Positions 24,001 through 35,005 of a stretch of 64,000 nucleotides of DNA are shown in pieces (positions within the stretch are counted from its first letter, which is position 1; each line of letters begins with the position of its first letter). The notes beneath the pieces were generated by a model, which saw nothing but the letters and a program-made list of their open reading frames with translations, did not search any database and had not been told where the DNA came from. Both the position numbers and the translations under genes were made by a program. Source of the stretch: Salvelinus alpinus (lineage: Eukaryota; Chordata; Actinopteri; Salmoniformes; Salmonidae); contig NC_092098.1 in the NCBI RefSeq assembly GCF_045679555.1, positions 15,514,538 through 15,578,537 of the forward strand, written 5' to 3'.

Positions 24001-27000
24001 GTATATACACACACGAGCAAAGTACCTTTTGTCAGATGCCCTTAGAACTTTGGCAAACACCTCCAGCTCACAGAACTCCCCTCCCAGCTGGCAGAGCCGA
24101 CCCTGCTGGTACAGCTGGAGAAACATGAAGACAAAGTTAGGATAGCAAAAAAAGCACAGGAGTGTCAGAAGCTAGGTTTCCATCCAACTGGTCACAGACT
24201 TTCATGCGAATATTCTAAAATCTGCATGAAGAAAATGTGCGCATTCACACACCAGTGGCGTTTCCGAAATATGGAAACACATTTTTGTGTACACTTACAT
24301 TTTCAACTCAACCGATAGTTTTTCCTCAAAAAGTTGCGTTTAATAGCAAACGTGTCTACTCTGGTCTTGGCACGTGTGCTCTAGCCAACAGCTCGCAGAT
24401 AAAGTGCAGGTAGACTGTGTGGGTACAGTGCAGGTAGGCTGTGTGGGTACAGTGCAGGTAGGCTGTGTGGGTAGGCTAGCTTACATGATGAAATTATTAT
24501 GGATAAGAGCGAGAATATTTTTTATTTGTCAAAACAGCAGTCAAGTATCGTCATGTCACCAGAATAAGACCCTCAATATGTACCGTAAAGGAGCATCAAG
24601 ATCACCCTGTGGAAAGTGGTTAGCTTAGCTGCCTGGCAAGCTAGCTAGCATGGTAACTGTACAGTAACATTACAGTAGCTCTAACATTTGTTTTCATAGG
24701 CAAGAGTACTGCCAAAGTTTGTGAGAGCTAAAATATCATGCAATCTGCTAACGTTAACAAGGTTATTGCCCATTTGGGTAAATTATTTTCAGCTAGCTAA
24801 GTTTGTTGGCTAGCTAGCCATGTATAAACAGCTTACAGTACGGTCACATATCATTTGGTAACGTCACAGTAGCATCCACTTTCAATGGGGGGAGCTGTCA
24901 GTGTCACCTGACTTTCTTTTGACTAGCTAGCTAGATTATGCCAGCTATATTAGATAATGCTTTGATATCCAGGGGACAAACTTCTAGTTATAAACAGCTT
25001 TAGCGAATGCAACTTACACATCTATGTCATGTTTTTTTTTTAAATCAGTCAGTCCATGATATAGCCTAGCTTACAAATTTGCAATGAGCCTACTTGCTTG
25101 AATACGGACTTGTTTTCCAATAACACAGTGTATTCTTTTAGGCTGACTACATTAGCCTAGTTCACATTAGGTTTGCTAATTGTTCTTGTGCTAGTGTGAT
25201 ACATTCATCCTGTTGGTTTCAGATGCCTAAAAAGACCCATAAGCCTGCCAATGCAGGCAACAGGCCAGCTCCGAGGCAGAAGTGGTATGGTTATGACAAG
25301 AGTTAAATGGCAAAACATGCATAGGCCTGTGACATTTGAACTGTGTGTTCATCTAGAAAACATACCGTTTTACACTACATGACCAAAAGTATGTGGACAC
25401 CTGCTCGTCGAACATCTCATTCCAAATTCATGGCATTAATACGGAGTTGGTCCCCTCTTTGCTGCTATAACAGCCTCCACTCTTATGAGAAGGCTTTCCA
25501 CTACATGTTGGGGACTTGCTTTCATCAGCCACAAGAGCATTAGTGAGGTTGGCCGCTGATGTTGGGGGATTAGGCCTGGCTCACAATTGGCGTTCCAATT
25601 CACCCCAAAGGTGTTTGATGGGGTTGAGGTTGGGGCTCTGCGCAGGCCAGTCAAGTTCTTCCACACCAATCGACAAACCATTTCTGTAATGACGTCGCTT
25701 TGTGCACGGGTGCATGCTGAAACCTGTAAGGGCCTTCCCCAAACTGTTGCCACAAAGTTGGAAGCACAGACTCGTCTAGAATGTCATTGTATGCTGTAGC
25801 GTTAAGATTTCCCTTCACTGGAACTAAGGGGCCTAGCCCGAACCATGAAAAACAACCCGACCATTATTCCTCCTTCACCAAACTTTACAGATGGCACTAC
25901 GCACTGGGGCAGGTAGTGTTCTACTGGCATCTGCCAAACCCAGATTAGTCCGTCAGACTGCCGGATGGTGAAGCGTGATTCATCACTCCAGAGAACACGT
26001 TTCCACTGCTCCTTAGTCTATGCTGCTCTGACATTGCTCGTCCATATATTCTTATTCAATTCCTTTACTTAGATTTGTGTTTATTGGGTACATGTTGTGA
26101 AATTGTTAGATATTACTTGTTAGATATTGCTGCACTGTCGGAACTTGAAGTACAAGCATTTCGCTACACCAGCAATAACATCTGCTAAACACGTGTATGT
26201 GACCAATAAAATTTGATTGGTTTTTATAACAGTACAACCTTCAAATGTAACTAATATATATATTTTAAACAGACACTAGTTGTCTGTAGCCTGGCCAAGT
26301 TGTCTACGACCTCTGTGAGTGCCCCCACACTTGGACCAGCCTCTGAGTGTCCCGCCCATAAACAACGTCTGCAAGTGCCCCAAACCGCTGTCTGCGAGTG
26401 GCCTTTTACTTACTACATCATGCACCATGGTCCTTTTAGAACTAACACCTAGAACTAACATTCATCAAAACATGGAGAAAAACTATTGTCACGTTTTAAA
26501 TCTCACATGACCGTATTGTCAGTATTCAAATACATTTTTATTTCTTTACTTCCTTTATAATTTCAGCATGTGCCTAGGAAGCCTGTTTGGATAAAAATGA
26601 TATACACTGAGTGTACAAAACATTAAGAACACTTGCTCTTTCCATGACAGACTGACCAGGTGAAAGATATGATCCCGTATTGATGTAACCTATTAAATCC
26701 AATTCAATCAGTGTAGATGAAGGGGAGGAGACCGGTTACATAAGGATTTTTAAGCATTGAGACGTATTGTGTATGTGTGCCACTCAGAAGGCGAATGGGC
26801 AGACAAAATATTGAAGTACCTTTGAACAGGGTATGGTAGTAGGTGTGAGGCACACCAGTTTGAGTTTGTCAAGAACTAAAACGCTGCTGGGTTTTCACGC
26901 TCAACAGTTTCCCGTGTGTATCAAGAATGGTCCACATTTCTTGACATCCAGCCAATTTGAAAAGATCATGAGAAACACGGGCCAGCATCCCTGGGGAAGA

Positions 27001-30000
27001 CTTACCACCTTGTAGTCCATGCCCTGACGAATTGAGGCTGTTCTGAGGGCAAAAGGTGGTGCAACTCAATATTAAGACGGTGTTCTTAATGTTTTGTCCA
27101 CTCAGTGTAGCTTAATCTTGCTACAGACCTATATCTATCCTACCCTGCCTTTCTAAGGTCTTCGAAAGCCAAGTCAACAGATTACCGACCATTTCGAATC
27201 CCACCATACCTTCTCCGCTATGCAATCTGGTTTCAGAGCTGGTCATGTGGGCACCTCAGCCACGCTCAAGGTCCTAAACGATATCTTAACCGCCATCGAT
27301 AAGAAACAATACTGTGCAGCCGTATTCATTGACCTGGCCAAGGCTTTCGACTCTGTTAATCACCACATCCTCATCGGCAGACTCGATAGCCTTGTTTTCT
27401 CAAATGAATGCCTCGCCTGGTTCACCAACTACTTCTCTGATAGAGTTCAGTGTCAAATCGGAGGGCCTGTTGTCCGGGCCTCTGGCAGTGTCTATGGGGG
27501 TGCCACAGGGTTCAATTCTTGGGCCGACTCTCTTCTCTGTATACATCAATGATGTCGCTCTTGCTGCTGGTGAGTCTCTGATCCACCTCTACGCAGACGA
27601 CACCATTCTGTATACTTCTTGCCCTTCTTTGGACACTGTGTTAACAACCCTCCAGACGAGCTTCAATGCCATTACAACTCTCCTTCCGTGGCCTCCAACT
27701 GCTCTTAAATACAAGTAAAACTAAATGCATGCTATTCAACCGATCGCTGCCTGCACCTGCCCGCCCGTCCAGCATCACTACTTTGGACGGTTCTGACTTA
27801 GAATATGTGGACAACTACAAATACCTAGGTGTCTGGTTAGACTGTAAACTCTCCTTCCAGACTCACATCAAACATCTCCAATCCAAAGTTAAATCTAGAA
27901 TTGGCTTCCTATTTCGCAACAAAGCATCCTTCACTCATGCTGCCAAACATACCCTCGTAAAATTGACCATCCTACCGATCCTCGACTTCGGCGATGTCAT
28001 TTACAAAATAGCCTCCAATACCCTACTCAATAAATTGGATGCAGTCTATCACAGTGCCATCCGTTTTGTCACCAAAGCCCCATAATAATACCCACCACTG
28101 CGACCTGTACACTCTCGTTGGCTGGCCCTCACTTCATACTCGTCGCCAAACCCACTGGCTCCAGGTCATCTACAAGACCCTGCTAGGTAAAGTACCCCCT
28201 TATCTCAGCTCGCTGGTCACCATAGCTGCCCCCACCTGTAGCACGCGCTCCAGCAGGTATATCTCTCTGGTCACCACCAAAACCAATTCCTCCTTTGGCC
28301 GCCTCTCCTTTCAGTTCTCTGCTGCCAATGACTGGAATGAACTTCAAAAATCTCTGAAACTGGAAACACTTATCTCCCTCACTAGCTTTAAGCACCAGCT
28401 GTCAGAGCAGCTCACAGATTACTGCACCTGTACATAGCCCATCTATAATTTAGCCCAAACAACTACCTCTTCCCCTACTGTATTTATTTTGCTCCTTTGC
28501 ACCCCATTATTTCTATCTTTAATTTGCACATTCTTCCATTGCAAATCTACCATTCCAGTGTTTTACTTGCTATATTGTATTTACTTCGCCACCATGGCCT
28601 TTTTTTGCCTTTACCTCCCTTATCTCACCTCATTTGCTCACATTGTATATAGACTTATTTTTCTACTGTATTATTGACTGTATGTTTGTTTTACTCCATG
28701 TGTAACTCTGTGTTGTTGTATGTGTCGAACTGCTTTGCTTTATCTTGGCCAGGTCGCAATTGTAAATGAGAACTTGTTCTCAACTGGCCTATCTGGTTAA
28801 ATAAAGGTGAAAAAAAAAATTTTTTTATTGAGCTGACAAAATTGTCCCAATAACAAATCACCCATATTCGCAAACTTATATCATTTCAAGCTTTACATTT
28901 CTCTAATATCGGCTAATTAACGTAATGAACGATATCAGCCAAATTCTTGCGATAAGTGATCGGTGATAATTTTTTGTGTATCGTGCCAGCTATAGCTTAA
29001 CCTGTCAAGAGCTTGTTTGATTACATATTTGTTCTTAATACGGTTTACGCTCAAATCATTTTCATAATAATCTTATACCTTTTCCTCTTTCTCCCCAGCC
29101 CTGCAACAGGCCTCTGTGAAGACCACCTCGCCTTTCTCCCCAGCCCTGCAACGGGCCTCTGTGAAGACCACCTCACCTTTCTCCCCAGCCCTGCTACGGG
29201 CCTCTGTGAAGACCACCTCGCCTTTCTCCCCAGCCCTGCAACGGGCCTCTGTGAAGACCACCTCACCTTTCTCCCCAGCCCTGCTACGGGCCTCTGTGAA
29301 GACCACCTCGCCTTTCTCCCCAGCCCTGCAACGGGCCTCTGTGAAGACCACCTCGCCTTTCTCCCCAGCCCTGCAACGGGCCTCTGTGAAGACCACCTCG
29401 CCTTTCTCCCCAGCCCTGCAACGGGCCTCTGTGAAGACCACCTCGCCTTTCTCCCCAGCCCTGCTACGGGCCTCTGTGAAGACCACCTCCCCTTCCCTGC
29501 TACGGGCCTCTGTGAAGACCACCTCCCCTTCCCTGCAACGGGCCTCTGTGAAGACCACCTCCCCTTCCTCCCCAGCCCTGCAACGGGCCTCTGTGAAGAC
29601 CACCTCCCCTTCCTCCCCAGCCCTGCAACGGGCCTCTGTGAAGACCACCTCGCTCTTCTCCCCAGCTACGGGCCTCTGTGAAGACCACCACTGCCTCTGT
29701 TGTCTCTCAGGGAACTGAGCTCTCTGCTAGAGCCTCTAAAGGCGCCCTCATGCTTTTGAATAGATTGTGCATATATTATGACAACATTGTGACATTTATT
29801 TTTCCATTTTTAAGGTTAGTCGAGCACACTATTTTTCTTGAGGCAAGCCAAAGTTGGTAGCCGAGGTCAACTGTTGGGAATCTTCAGTAGTCTGTCATTC
29901 AACAAGAGACGACCCGTTTTCATGCACATTATTTCATTAAGAAATACTGCACCAAACATCTTAGTTAGACGTAAAATTTCACGACTAAGGTCTCCTCTGC

Positions 30001-32281
30001 AAAAAAGTCCAAATTAAATGACTATTTTGAGGAAGTGTATATTGGCAATGGCATCTCAAAATGGACAAACAGTACCACTTTTTCAAGCGAAGGTCTTTTA
30101 AGGGAGTATGCAAGCATACTTGGTCGGTTAGGCTAGCTGCCAGCCAAACTGAAGCATGCCGACACCTTAAGTGCTCTCCTCTGCTATAGCCTCTAAGACA
30201 TACCGAAATGTAATTTCTTAACCAATATAATGATATACATTAAAACATGGCAGAAACAAAACTGCGCGTCAGTGTATTGATATGATGAAGATATTGTGAG
30301 TAATAGTACATTTTTGCCTTGTTTTGCTTTGCTTTTTTTCATTTTCAGGAGAGCTGATTGGTGTGGACTACCTGCTTAGGCAGACTGGGAAGGATATGCA
30401 GGACATGGACCCTCCCCGACTTGGAGACTGATTTTGAGAACCATGCAACGGACCCCACAGTTGGTAGTCTTCTGGATGACTTCACCACCACTACTGCTGA
30501 CTTCTCTGCTCCCAGCCCCACCCAGGATGCTCCCACTACAGTCCACCCACCCTGCTTCCTCCAGCGCCAAGTCTGCTGCCACCAGTACCTGGCCTGCTTC
30601 ACCCACAGCCCAGTCTGCTGCCAGCCAACTCCACCCATGCAAAAAACCTGATTGTTTGAGAAGTGGCAACACATCAATAGTTTCCATATTAGACTCTGCT
30701 GTACTCTAGTCCTTTTTATCTTATTTCTACAACCAGGGGCTTGATTCAATCAGATCAAGCATTAACCCAATGTTGCTCATGTGTCATAAACCACTCCCTT
30801 CTTTATTATCCTTACTGCATTAGAAGTTCAAAACAGCATTAGAAAGTGTAGGCTTTTGCATAATTTTCATGTAAATTTGGATGGGGGGATTTAAAGCCTA
30901 TCAGTCTAGTCAGGAGTAGGGCCTATAGCCTACTATAGAACATCACGTATTTCAGTGTTTCTAACACGGCTGCATGGGATTTGTTGGATATAAAGTTGGG
31001 TGGTTTTGTTGCATTCAATGGCAGTGTAGGTGATAAGGTAACAAGGTTCTGCTTGTGAATTTGAAAGCTCTAACACAGTTTCACCTCCGATACCGCCAAA
31101 ACAACCGCTATGCGGGTGTTGACCAACGCTAATCTGATTAAATCGAGCCCTAGAACTTTTAGAATTAGTTTTTCTCCTCTGTTTTGCATGGATGTTGTCA
31201 TATGTTTGGATCCGATTGTGTCATTCACTCAGAATCAGGCAGTGCCATAACCACTCATTACCCTGGGTCCCTAGGGACTGTGTGTGTGTGACATTTCACA
31301 TTAATAAACATGGTTCTATATTTCAACCAATTATTTGAATGACTTTTGATTGTAGGTCAATCATTATTCACTTTAAATAACATATGTGGCTCTGAGTAAA
31401 GTTTCAGAGATATGATGTAATTATAAATACATCAGGTAATATGCAGTCCACAAGACACTGCAACAGATAACTGATCATTTAAGACACTAATTGCATAAAC
31501 AAGGTTGCGGGAGTACAGTACATAAACCAACTTAATTAGAACACATATATAACGATTATGCTACCATAATCGTAACATTAACTCATATTGACCAATGTGA
31601 GAAAAAAATTAACACTTTTGGTAGTTGTTTAGAAATGTTATTTCTGGCCGAGGCAGGATTCGAACTGGAGACCTTCGGGTCCTCTCTTCCCCTTCCTTAA
31701 ACAGAGGGAAAAAACTACATTTTCATTGTTTTTCAGCTTACCATAATAAATAAATGAATAATAAACACTTACATTACGACGAAGCCTCAATTTTAAAAAT
31801 GTTAATTTTTTCCCACATTTTTCTTCTCCCCTTAATAAGATACCATCGTTCCCCAGCTTTGGTGTTTGTAACGCCAGGATAATGGGTTCGATTCCTGGGA
31901 CCACCCACATGTAAAAATGTATACACGCATGACTGCAAGTCGCTCTGGATAAAAGCGTCTGCTAAATGGAATATATTGTTGTTAACCTTTTAAGCAGGAT
32001 AGCTAGCAAGCAAGTTAATCAGCTGATTTGCTTTGTAACGAGTTTGCAACGTTAGCTGTAACGTTAATTGGCTAGCTAAAACGAATCAACTCGGGAACAT
32101 CACATTGTATAACGTCAGTTAGCAAACTAGACTAAGAACTTACCTTGTAATACACATCAAATTGAATATTTTCAGGGAGGGAACGAATATCTCTTCGCGA
32201 TCGACTGTAATTGTCCACCACTGCTGATATAGCAGTGTTGTACAGTGTCTCTGGGATCCATTCGAGCTCCAAGGCCGCCAT
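17818..32281 (-). CDS. appbp2: appbp2, amyloid protein-binding protein 2 (PAT1), complete, 13 exons
   Basis: Thirteen exons with GT/AG borders join without a break into 586 codons plus stop, against 585 residues for the human protein. Start is the ATG at 32281 ([17 protein letters not shown]); stop is the TAG at 17818-17820 after a C-terminus rich in Gly/Pro/Ala. The protein is a helical tetratricopeptide-like adaptor. In mammals it binds the basolateral sorting signal of amyloid precursor protein and associates with microtubules, and it also serves as a CUL2 ubiquitin-ligase receptor for certain C-terminal degrons. Conserved blocks include [60 protein letters not shown] and [17 protein letters not shown]. 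Intron 1 spans about 8 kb and the intron between exons 6 and 7 contains a hAT element with two Tc1 copies. Identity is from family recall, strengthened by synteny with usp32 and ppm1d. Confidence 0.96.
18190..18355 (-). CDS. appbp2: appbp2 exon 12
   Basis: 166 nt, residues 447-501, [20 protein letters not shown] then [20 protein letters not shown]; donor GTCAGT, phase 1. Confidence 0.94.
18631..18821 (-). CDS. appbp2: appbp2 exon 11
   Basis: 191 nt, residues 383-446, [20 protein letters not shown] then [20 protein letters not shown]; donor GTCAGA, phase 0. A TPR-type helical region. Confidence 0.94.
19065..19150 (-). CDS. appbp2: appbp2 exon 10
   Basis: 86 nt, residues 354-382, [20 protein letters not shown] then LASSKRVK; donor GTAAAA, phase 1. 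Confidence 0.94.
19351..19530. repeat. partial MITE in appbp2 intron 9
   Basis: CAGTGGTTTCCAACCTTTCT is the usual left end of a fish MITE, followed by diagnostic runs of CCCC. The right inverted end was not found. Confidence 0.4.
19536..19660 (-). CDS. appbp2: appbp2 exon 9
   Basis: 125 nt, residues 313-353, [20 protein letters not shown] then [15 protein letters not shown]; donor GTGAGT, phase 2. Confidence 0.94.
19744..19849 (-). CDS. appbp2: appbp2 exon 8
   Basis: 106 nt, residues 277-312, [19 protein letters not shown] then [13 protein letters not shown]; donor GTGAGT, phase 0. Confidence 0.94.
19941..20008 (-). CDS. appbp2: appbp2 exon 7
   Basis: 68 nt, residues 255-276, [20 protein letters not shown]; donor GTAAGT, phase 2. 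The intron before it carries the hAT/Tc1 insertions. Confidence 0.94.
20200..21049 (-). mobile_element. Tc1-like transposon, truncated
   Basis: A minus-strand frame reads [20 protein letters not shown] then [12 protein letters not shown], the central DDE transposase region. The terminal repeat GGGTCCGAATACTTTCCGAA is at the right; the left end is missing. Confidence 0.85.
21313..22712. mobile_element. second Tc1-like element, non-coding
   Basis: Termini CAGTGCCCTTTAGAAAGTAT and the near-inverse CTGAATAGTTTCTGAAAGCA ... CAG, 1.4 kb. Only short frames remain. Confidence 0.7.
23019..23108 (-). CDS. appbp2: appbp2 exon 6
   Basis: 90 nt, residues 225-254, [15 protein letters not shown] then [13 protein letters not shown]; donor GTACGA, phase 0. 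Confidence 0.94.
23208..23376 (-). CDS. appbp2: appbp2 exon 5
   Basis: 169 nt, residues 168-224, [17 protein letters not shown] then [20 protein letters not shown]; donor GTATGT, phase 0. Confidence 0.95.
23490..23613 (-). CDS. appbp2: appbp2 exon 4
   Basis: 124 nt, residues 127-167, [20 protein letters not shown] then [12 protein letters not shown]; donor GTCAGT, phase 2. Confidence 0.94.
23687..23838 (-). CDS. appbp2: appbp2 exon 3
   Basis: 152 nt, residues 76-126, [15 protein letters not shown] then [20 protein letters not shown]; donor GTAGGC, phase 1. Confidence 0.95.
24026..24114 (-). CDS. appbp2: appbp2 exon 2
   Basis: 89 nt, residues 47-75, [20 protein letters not shown] and AKVLRASDK; donor GTACTT, phase 2. 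Confidence 0.94.
24399..24475. repeat. 24 bp minisatellite, three units
   Basis: GTGCAGGTAGGCTGTGTGGG plus TACA repeated three times in appbp2 intron 1. Confidence 0.75.
25373..26018 (-). mobile_element. Tc1-like transposon, truncated
   Basis: Left terminus CACTACATGACCAAAAGTAT; same family as 15391-16587. Ends abruptly in the transposase region, where a retroelement tail begins. appbp2 intron 1. Confidence 0.85.
26019..26225 (+). repeat. retroelement 3' tail
   Basis: TCTGACATTGCTCGTCCATA to GTATGTGACCAATAAAATTT; same family as 1313-1797 and 41320-41495. Confidence 0.7.
26605..27107 (+). mobile_element. 503 bp non-autonomous DNA element, complete
   Basis: Termini CACTGAGTGTACAAAACATT and AATGTTTTGTCCACTCAGTG are inverted and flanked by TA, as for Tc1/mariner insertions. 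No coding region. Confidence 0.8.
27113..28830 (+). mobile_element. LINE with reverse-transcriptase remnant, 5'-truncated
   Basis: Reverse-transcriptase motifs [15 protein letters not shown] (A), [19 protein letters not shown] (B) and [12 protein letters not shown] (C) occur in two frames between 27220 and 27718. Further fragments read [20 protein letters not shown] and [20 protein letters not shown]. The 3' end TGAGAACTTGTTCTCAACTG then GGTTAAATAAAGGTG leads into poly(A). Frameshifted and therefore inactive. appbp2 intron 1. Confidence 0.9.
29090..29692 (+). repeat. 45 bp minisatellite, about 14 units
   Basis: Unit CCTTTCTCCCCAGCCCTGCA plus ACGGGCCTCTGTGAAGACCA plus CCTCG; a few units are 36 bp. 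Because 45 is a multiple of three, two frames stay open over the whole array ([12 protein letters not shown] and [15 protein letters not shown]). Every full unit contains a pyrimidine tract and CAG that look like a splice acceptor. Confidence 0.95.
30716..31857. other. appbp2 intron 1, nothing recognised
   Basis: A/T-rich. A short stretch at 31649-31672 resembles the T-arm of a tRNA on the minus strand, probably a SINE remnant. Confidence 0.4.
31860..31970 (+). mobile_element. tRNA-derived SINE fragment
   Basis: AATGGGTTCGATTCCTGGGA (B box) and the tail AAGTCGCTCTGGATAAAAGC with GTCTGCTAAATGG. Lies about 170 bp inside appbp2 intron 1. Confidence 0.75.
32144..32281 (-). CDS. appbp2: appbp2 exon 1
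   Basis: 138 nt, residues 1-46, [20 protein letters not shown] through QFDVYYK; donor GTAAGT, phase 0. Confidence 0.95.
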
Positions 32282-32702
32282 GTTGTTTTCCTTTTCTCCA
32301 GCCAATAACACCCCCTCTGCTCGATCGACGGTCGGTAGCTAGCTAACCACCTTGCCAAGTTTAAACTTATTTTCTTGTACCTTCTCATGTAACAAAACAG
32401 TTTTGACTGTCTCATCTGGTTAAGCACCAGCATTAACCATCGGCCATGTTCCTAGGATACGGACTGAACCAGTGCAGTCTGCCCGAAGGTCTATCTCTGC
32501 CCCCACCCTGTTTTTCACACTCTGGGTCTGATTCGCCAGAGTCAAATGTACTTCGCTTCGTTCCTGAGGGAGTTTGATTAGTTGAACCCGCACCGGGCTA
32601 AACAGACAGGGAGTATGGCCCGTGACGCCCGTTCATACCTGAAGTGAACGGGAGGAGCGAACGTCTACGCCGCTCGGGCGTTTTCAAAATGCAGCATGAT
32701 TT

Positions 32703-34505
32703 CATTTTTATTTTTTTATTTAACCTTTATTTAACTTGGCAAGTCAATTATGAACAAATTCTTATTTACAATGACGCCCAATGACAGTTTACCAAAAGGT
32801 AAAAGGCCTCCTGCAGGGACTAGGGCTGGGATTAAAAATAAAATATAAATAAAATATAATATAGGACAAAACACACATCACGACAAGAGAGATAACACAA
32901 CACTACATAAAGAGAGACCTAAGACAACAACATAGCAAGGCAGTAACACATGACAACAGAGCATGGTAGCAACACAACATGGTAGCATGTGGCTCAGTTG
33001 GTAGAGCATGGCGCTTGCAACGCCAGGGTTGTGGGTTCATTCCCCACGGGAGGACCAGGATGAATATGTATGAACTTTCCAATTTGTAAGTCGCTCTGGA
33101 TAAGAGCGTCTGCTAAATGACTTAAATGTAATGTAAATGTAGCAGTACAAAACATGGTACAAACATTATTGGGCACAGACAACAGCACAAAGGGCAAGAA
33201 GGTAGAGACAACAATAAATCACGCAAAGCAGCCACAACTGTCAGTAAGAGTGTCCATGATTGAGTCTTTGAATGAAGACATTGAGATAAAACTGTACAGT
33301 TTGAGTGTTTGTTGCAGCTCGTTCCAGTCGCTAGCTGCAGTGAACTGAAAAGACGAGCGACCCAGAGATGTGTTTGCTTTGGGGACCTTTAACAGAATGT
33401 GACTGGCGGAACAGGTGTTGAATGTGGAGGATGAGAGCTGCAGTAGATATCTCAGATAGGGGGGATTGAGGCCTAAGAGGGTTTTATAAATAAGCATCAA
33501 CCAGTGGGTCTTGTGACGGGTATACAGAGATGACCAGTTTACAGAGGATTATAGAGTGCAGTGATGTGTCCTATAAGGAGCATTGGTGGCAAATCTGATG
33601 GCCGAATGGTAAAGAACATCTAGCCGCTCGAGAGCACCCTTACCTGTCGATCTATAAATGATGTCTCCGTAATCTAAAACGGTTAGGATGGTCATTTGAA
33701 TCAGGGTTAGTTTGGCAGCTGGAGTGAAAAGAGGAGCGATTACGATAGAGGAAACCAAGTCTAGATTTAACTTTAGCCTGCAGGTTTGATATGTGATGAG
33801 AAGGACAGTGTACCATCTTGCCATACTCCCAAGTACTTGTATGAGGTGACTACCTCAAGCTCTAAACCCTCAAAGGTAGTAATCACACCTGTTGGGAGAG
33901 GGGCATTCTTCTTACCAAACCACATGACCTTTGTTTTGGAGGTGTTCATAACAAGGTTAAGGGTAGAGGAAGCTTGTTGGACACTAAGAAAGCTTTGTTG
34001 TAGAGTGTTTAACACAACATTTGGGGAGGGGCCAGCTGAGTATAAGACTTTATCATCTGCATGCAAATGGATGAGAGCTTCCTACTGCCTGAGCTATGTT
34101 GTTGATGTAAATTGAGAAGAATGTGGGGCCTAGGATCGAGCCTTGGGGTACTCCCTTGGTGACAGGCAGTGGCTGAGACAGCAGATGTTCTGACTTTATT
34201 CACTGCGCTCTTTGAGAGAGGTAGTTAGCAAACCAGGACAGGGCATGGGAAAAAGAGGGAGAAGCATCTGGGATAGTCGCATTAGAAGGGGGGGAGATGA
34301 GGAAATGTTGGAATCCTGTCATCATGATGGTGATTAAAGAGCTCAGCCATGTGCTTCTTGTCAGTAACAACCCCATCATCAACATTAAGGGACATGGGCA
34401 GCTGTGAGAAGGGTTTATCCTCCAGGTCTTTAACTGTTTTCCAGAACTTCTTGGGGTTAGACCCACAGAGAGAACTGCTCCTTAAAGTAACTAACTGATG
34501 CATCA
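32703..34505 (-). mobile_element. LINE with reverse-transcriptase remnant, minus strand
   Basis: Minus-strand pieces read LVMNTSKTKVMWFGKKNAPL, LEVVTSYKYLGVWQDGTLSF, HADDKVLYSAG (altered catalytic YADD box), LTILDYGDIIYRS-like text and SSFQFTAASDWNELQQTLKL. The 3' end on the left includes TTATTTAACCTTTATTTAAC in reverse. Several frameshifts; a SINE is inserted at 32983-33142. Confidence 0.88.
32983..33142 (+). mobile_element. tRNA-derived SINE nested in the LINE
   Basis: GTGGCTCAGTTGGTAGAGCA (A box), GGTTGTGGGTTCATTCCCCA (B box), tail AAGTCGCTCTGGATAAGAGC with GTCTGCTAAATGAC. Short TAGCA duplications flank it. Confidence 0.88.
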
Positions 34506-34879
34506 TTCAGAAACATACATCTCGTTTCCCAAAAATATATTCTCTAATTTTCAAACTAGTTTTCATTGGGAAGGCAGATATACTTTTTTTAATTTTTTGA
34601 AATCAAAAGCAATCACTTTTGCATGTGAAAACAGAATCATACTCGTTACTCATTATGCGTGCTTAACCTACTTCACTTTTGTTTTGAGCCGACATCGCCG
34701 TCGGCCAAAATCGGGCATTTGGCTCGCGCCAAGGAGGTAGCAAGTTTCCAAACCGGATGCAGTCAACGCTAACCCGGTTCGCCCTGGGCATTAATCGAAT
34801 CCCCTCACTGTTGCGCAGATGATGATCCCGTCACAGGATTCTGTCGATAGACAGGGGAAGACCTTACACTTGCTAACGA

Positions 34880-35005
34880 TGCATTCAAGTGCTACTCGGA
34901 ACTAGAAAACTCTGAAATGTCCAACTTGCTAACTGGTTGTAGTTACACACGTGCCTCGTTCAACCAGTTAGCAATCGGACACTTCAGAGTTTCCGACAAG
35001 TGCGT
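34880..35005. mobile_element. hairpin MITE
   Basis: AACTCTGAAATGTCCAACTT and GCTAACTGGTTG are followed after a 20 bp loop by CAACCAGTTAGCAATCGGAC and ACTTCAGAGTT, giving a near-perfect 36 bp stem. Confidence 0.7.

Larger units (their letters stand above)
25222..30715 (+). pseudogene. candidate plus-strand gene or pseudogene inside appbp2 intron 1, unrecognised
   Basis: Three pieces look exonic. At 25222 a TTTCAG acceptor is followed by ATG and [20 protein letters not shown], then a GTATGG donor. The minisatellite at 29090-29692 is preceded by a pyrimidine tract and CAG. At 30350 a strong acceptor (TTTTTTTCATTTTCAG) leads into [20 protein letters not shown]; one base too many in a C run near 30412 then shifts to [20 protein letters not shown] and [18 protein letters not shown], and a second shift leads to [14 protein letters not shown] and a stop near 30709. 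Composition looks protein-coding in each segment, but the frame breaks and the phases of the pieces could not be reconciled. I do not recognise the family. It could be a decayed gene, an assembly error, or chance. Confidence 0.35.

Noticed and set aside
24374-24628. 84-codon frame containing a 24 bp repeat
   Set aside because: Repeat-driven, with no homology; a short [10 protein letters not shown] segment before a GT was considered as a first exon but its phase gives a stop when joined to the piece at 25222.
29013-29718. Long open frames on both strands across the 45 bp repeat
   Set aside because: Four overlapping frames on two strands are an effect of the repeat. Only the possible exonic use on the plus strand was kept, at low confidence.
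32983-33060. tRNA gene
   Set aside because: A and B boxes are present, but the sequence runs into a LINE-like tail and has no tRNA 3' half; it is a SINE head.
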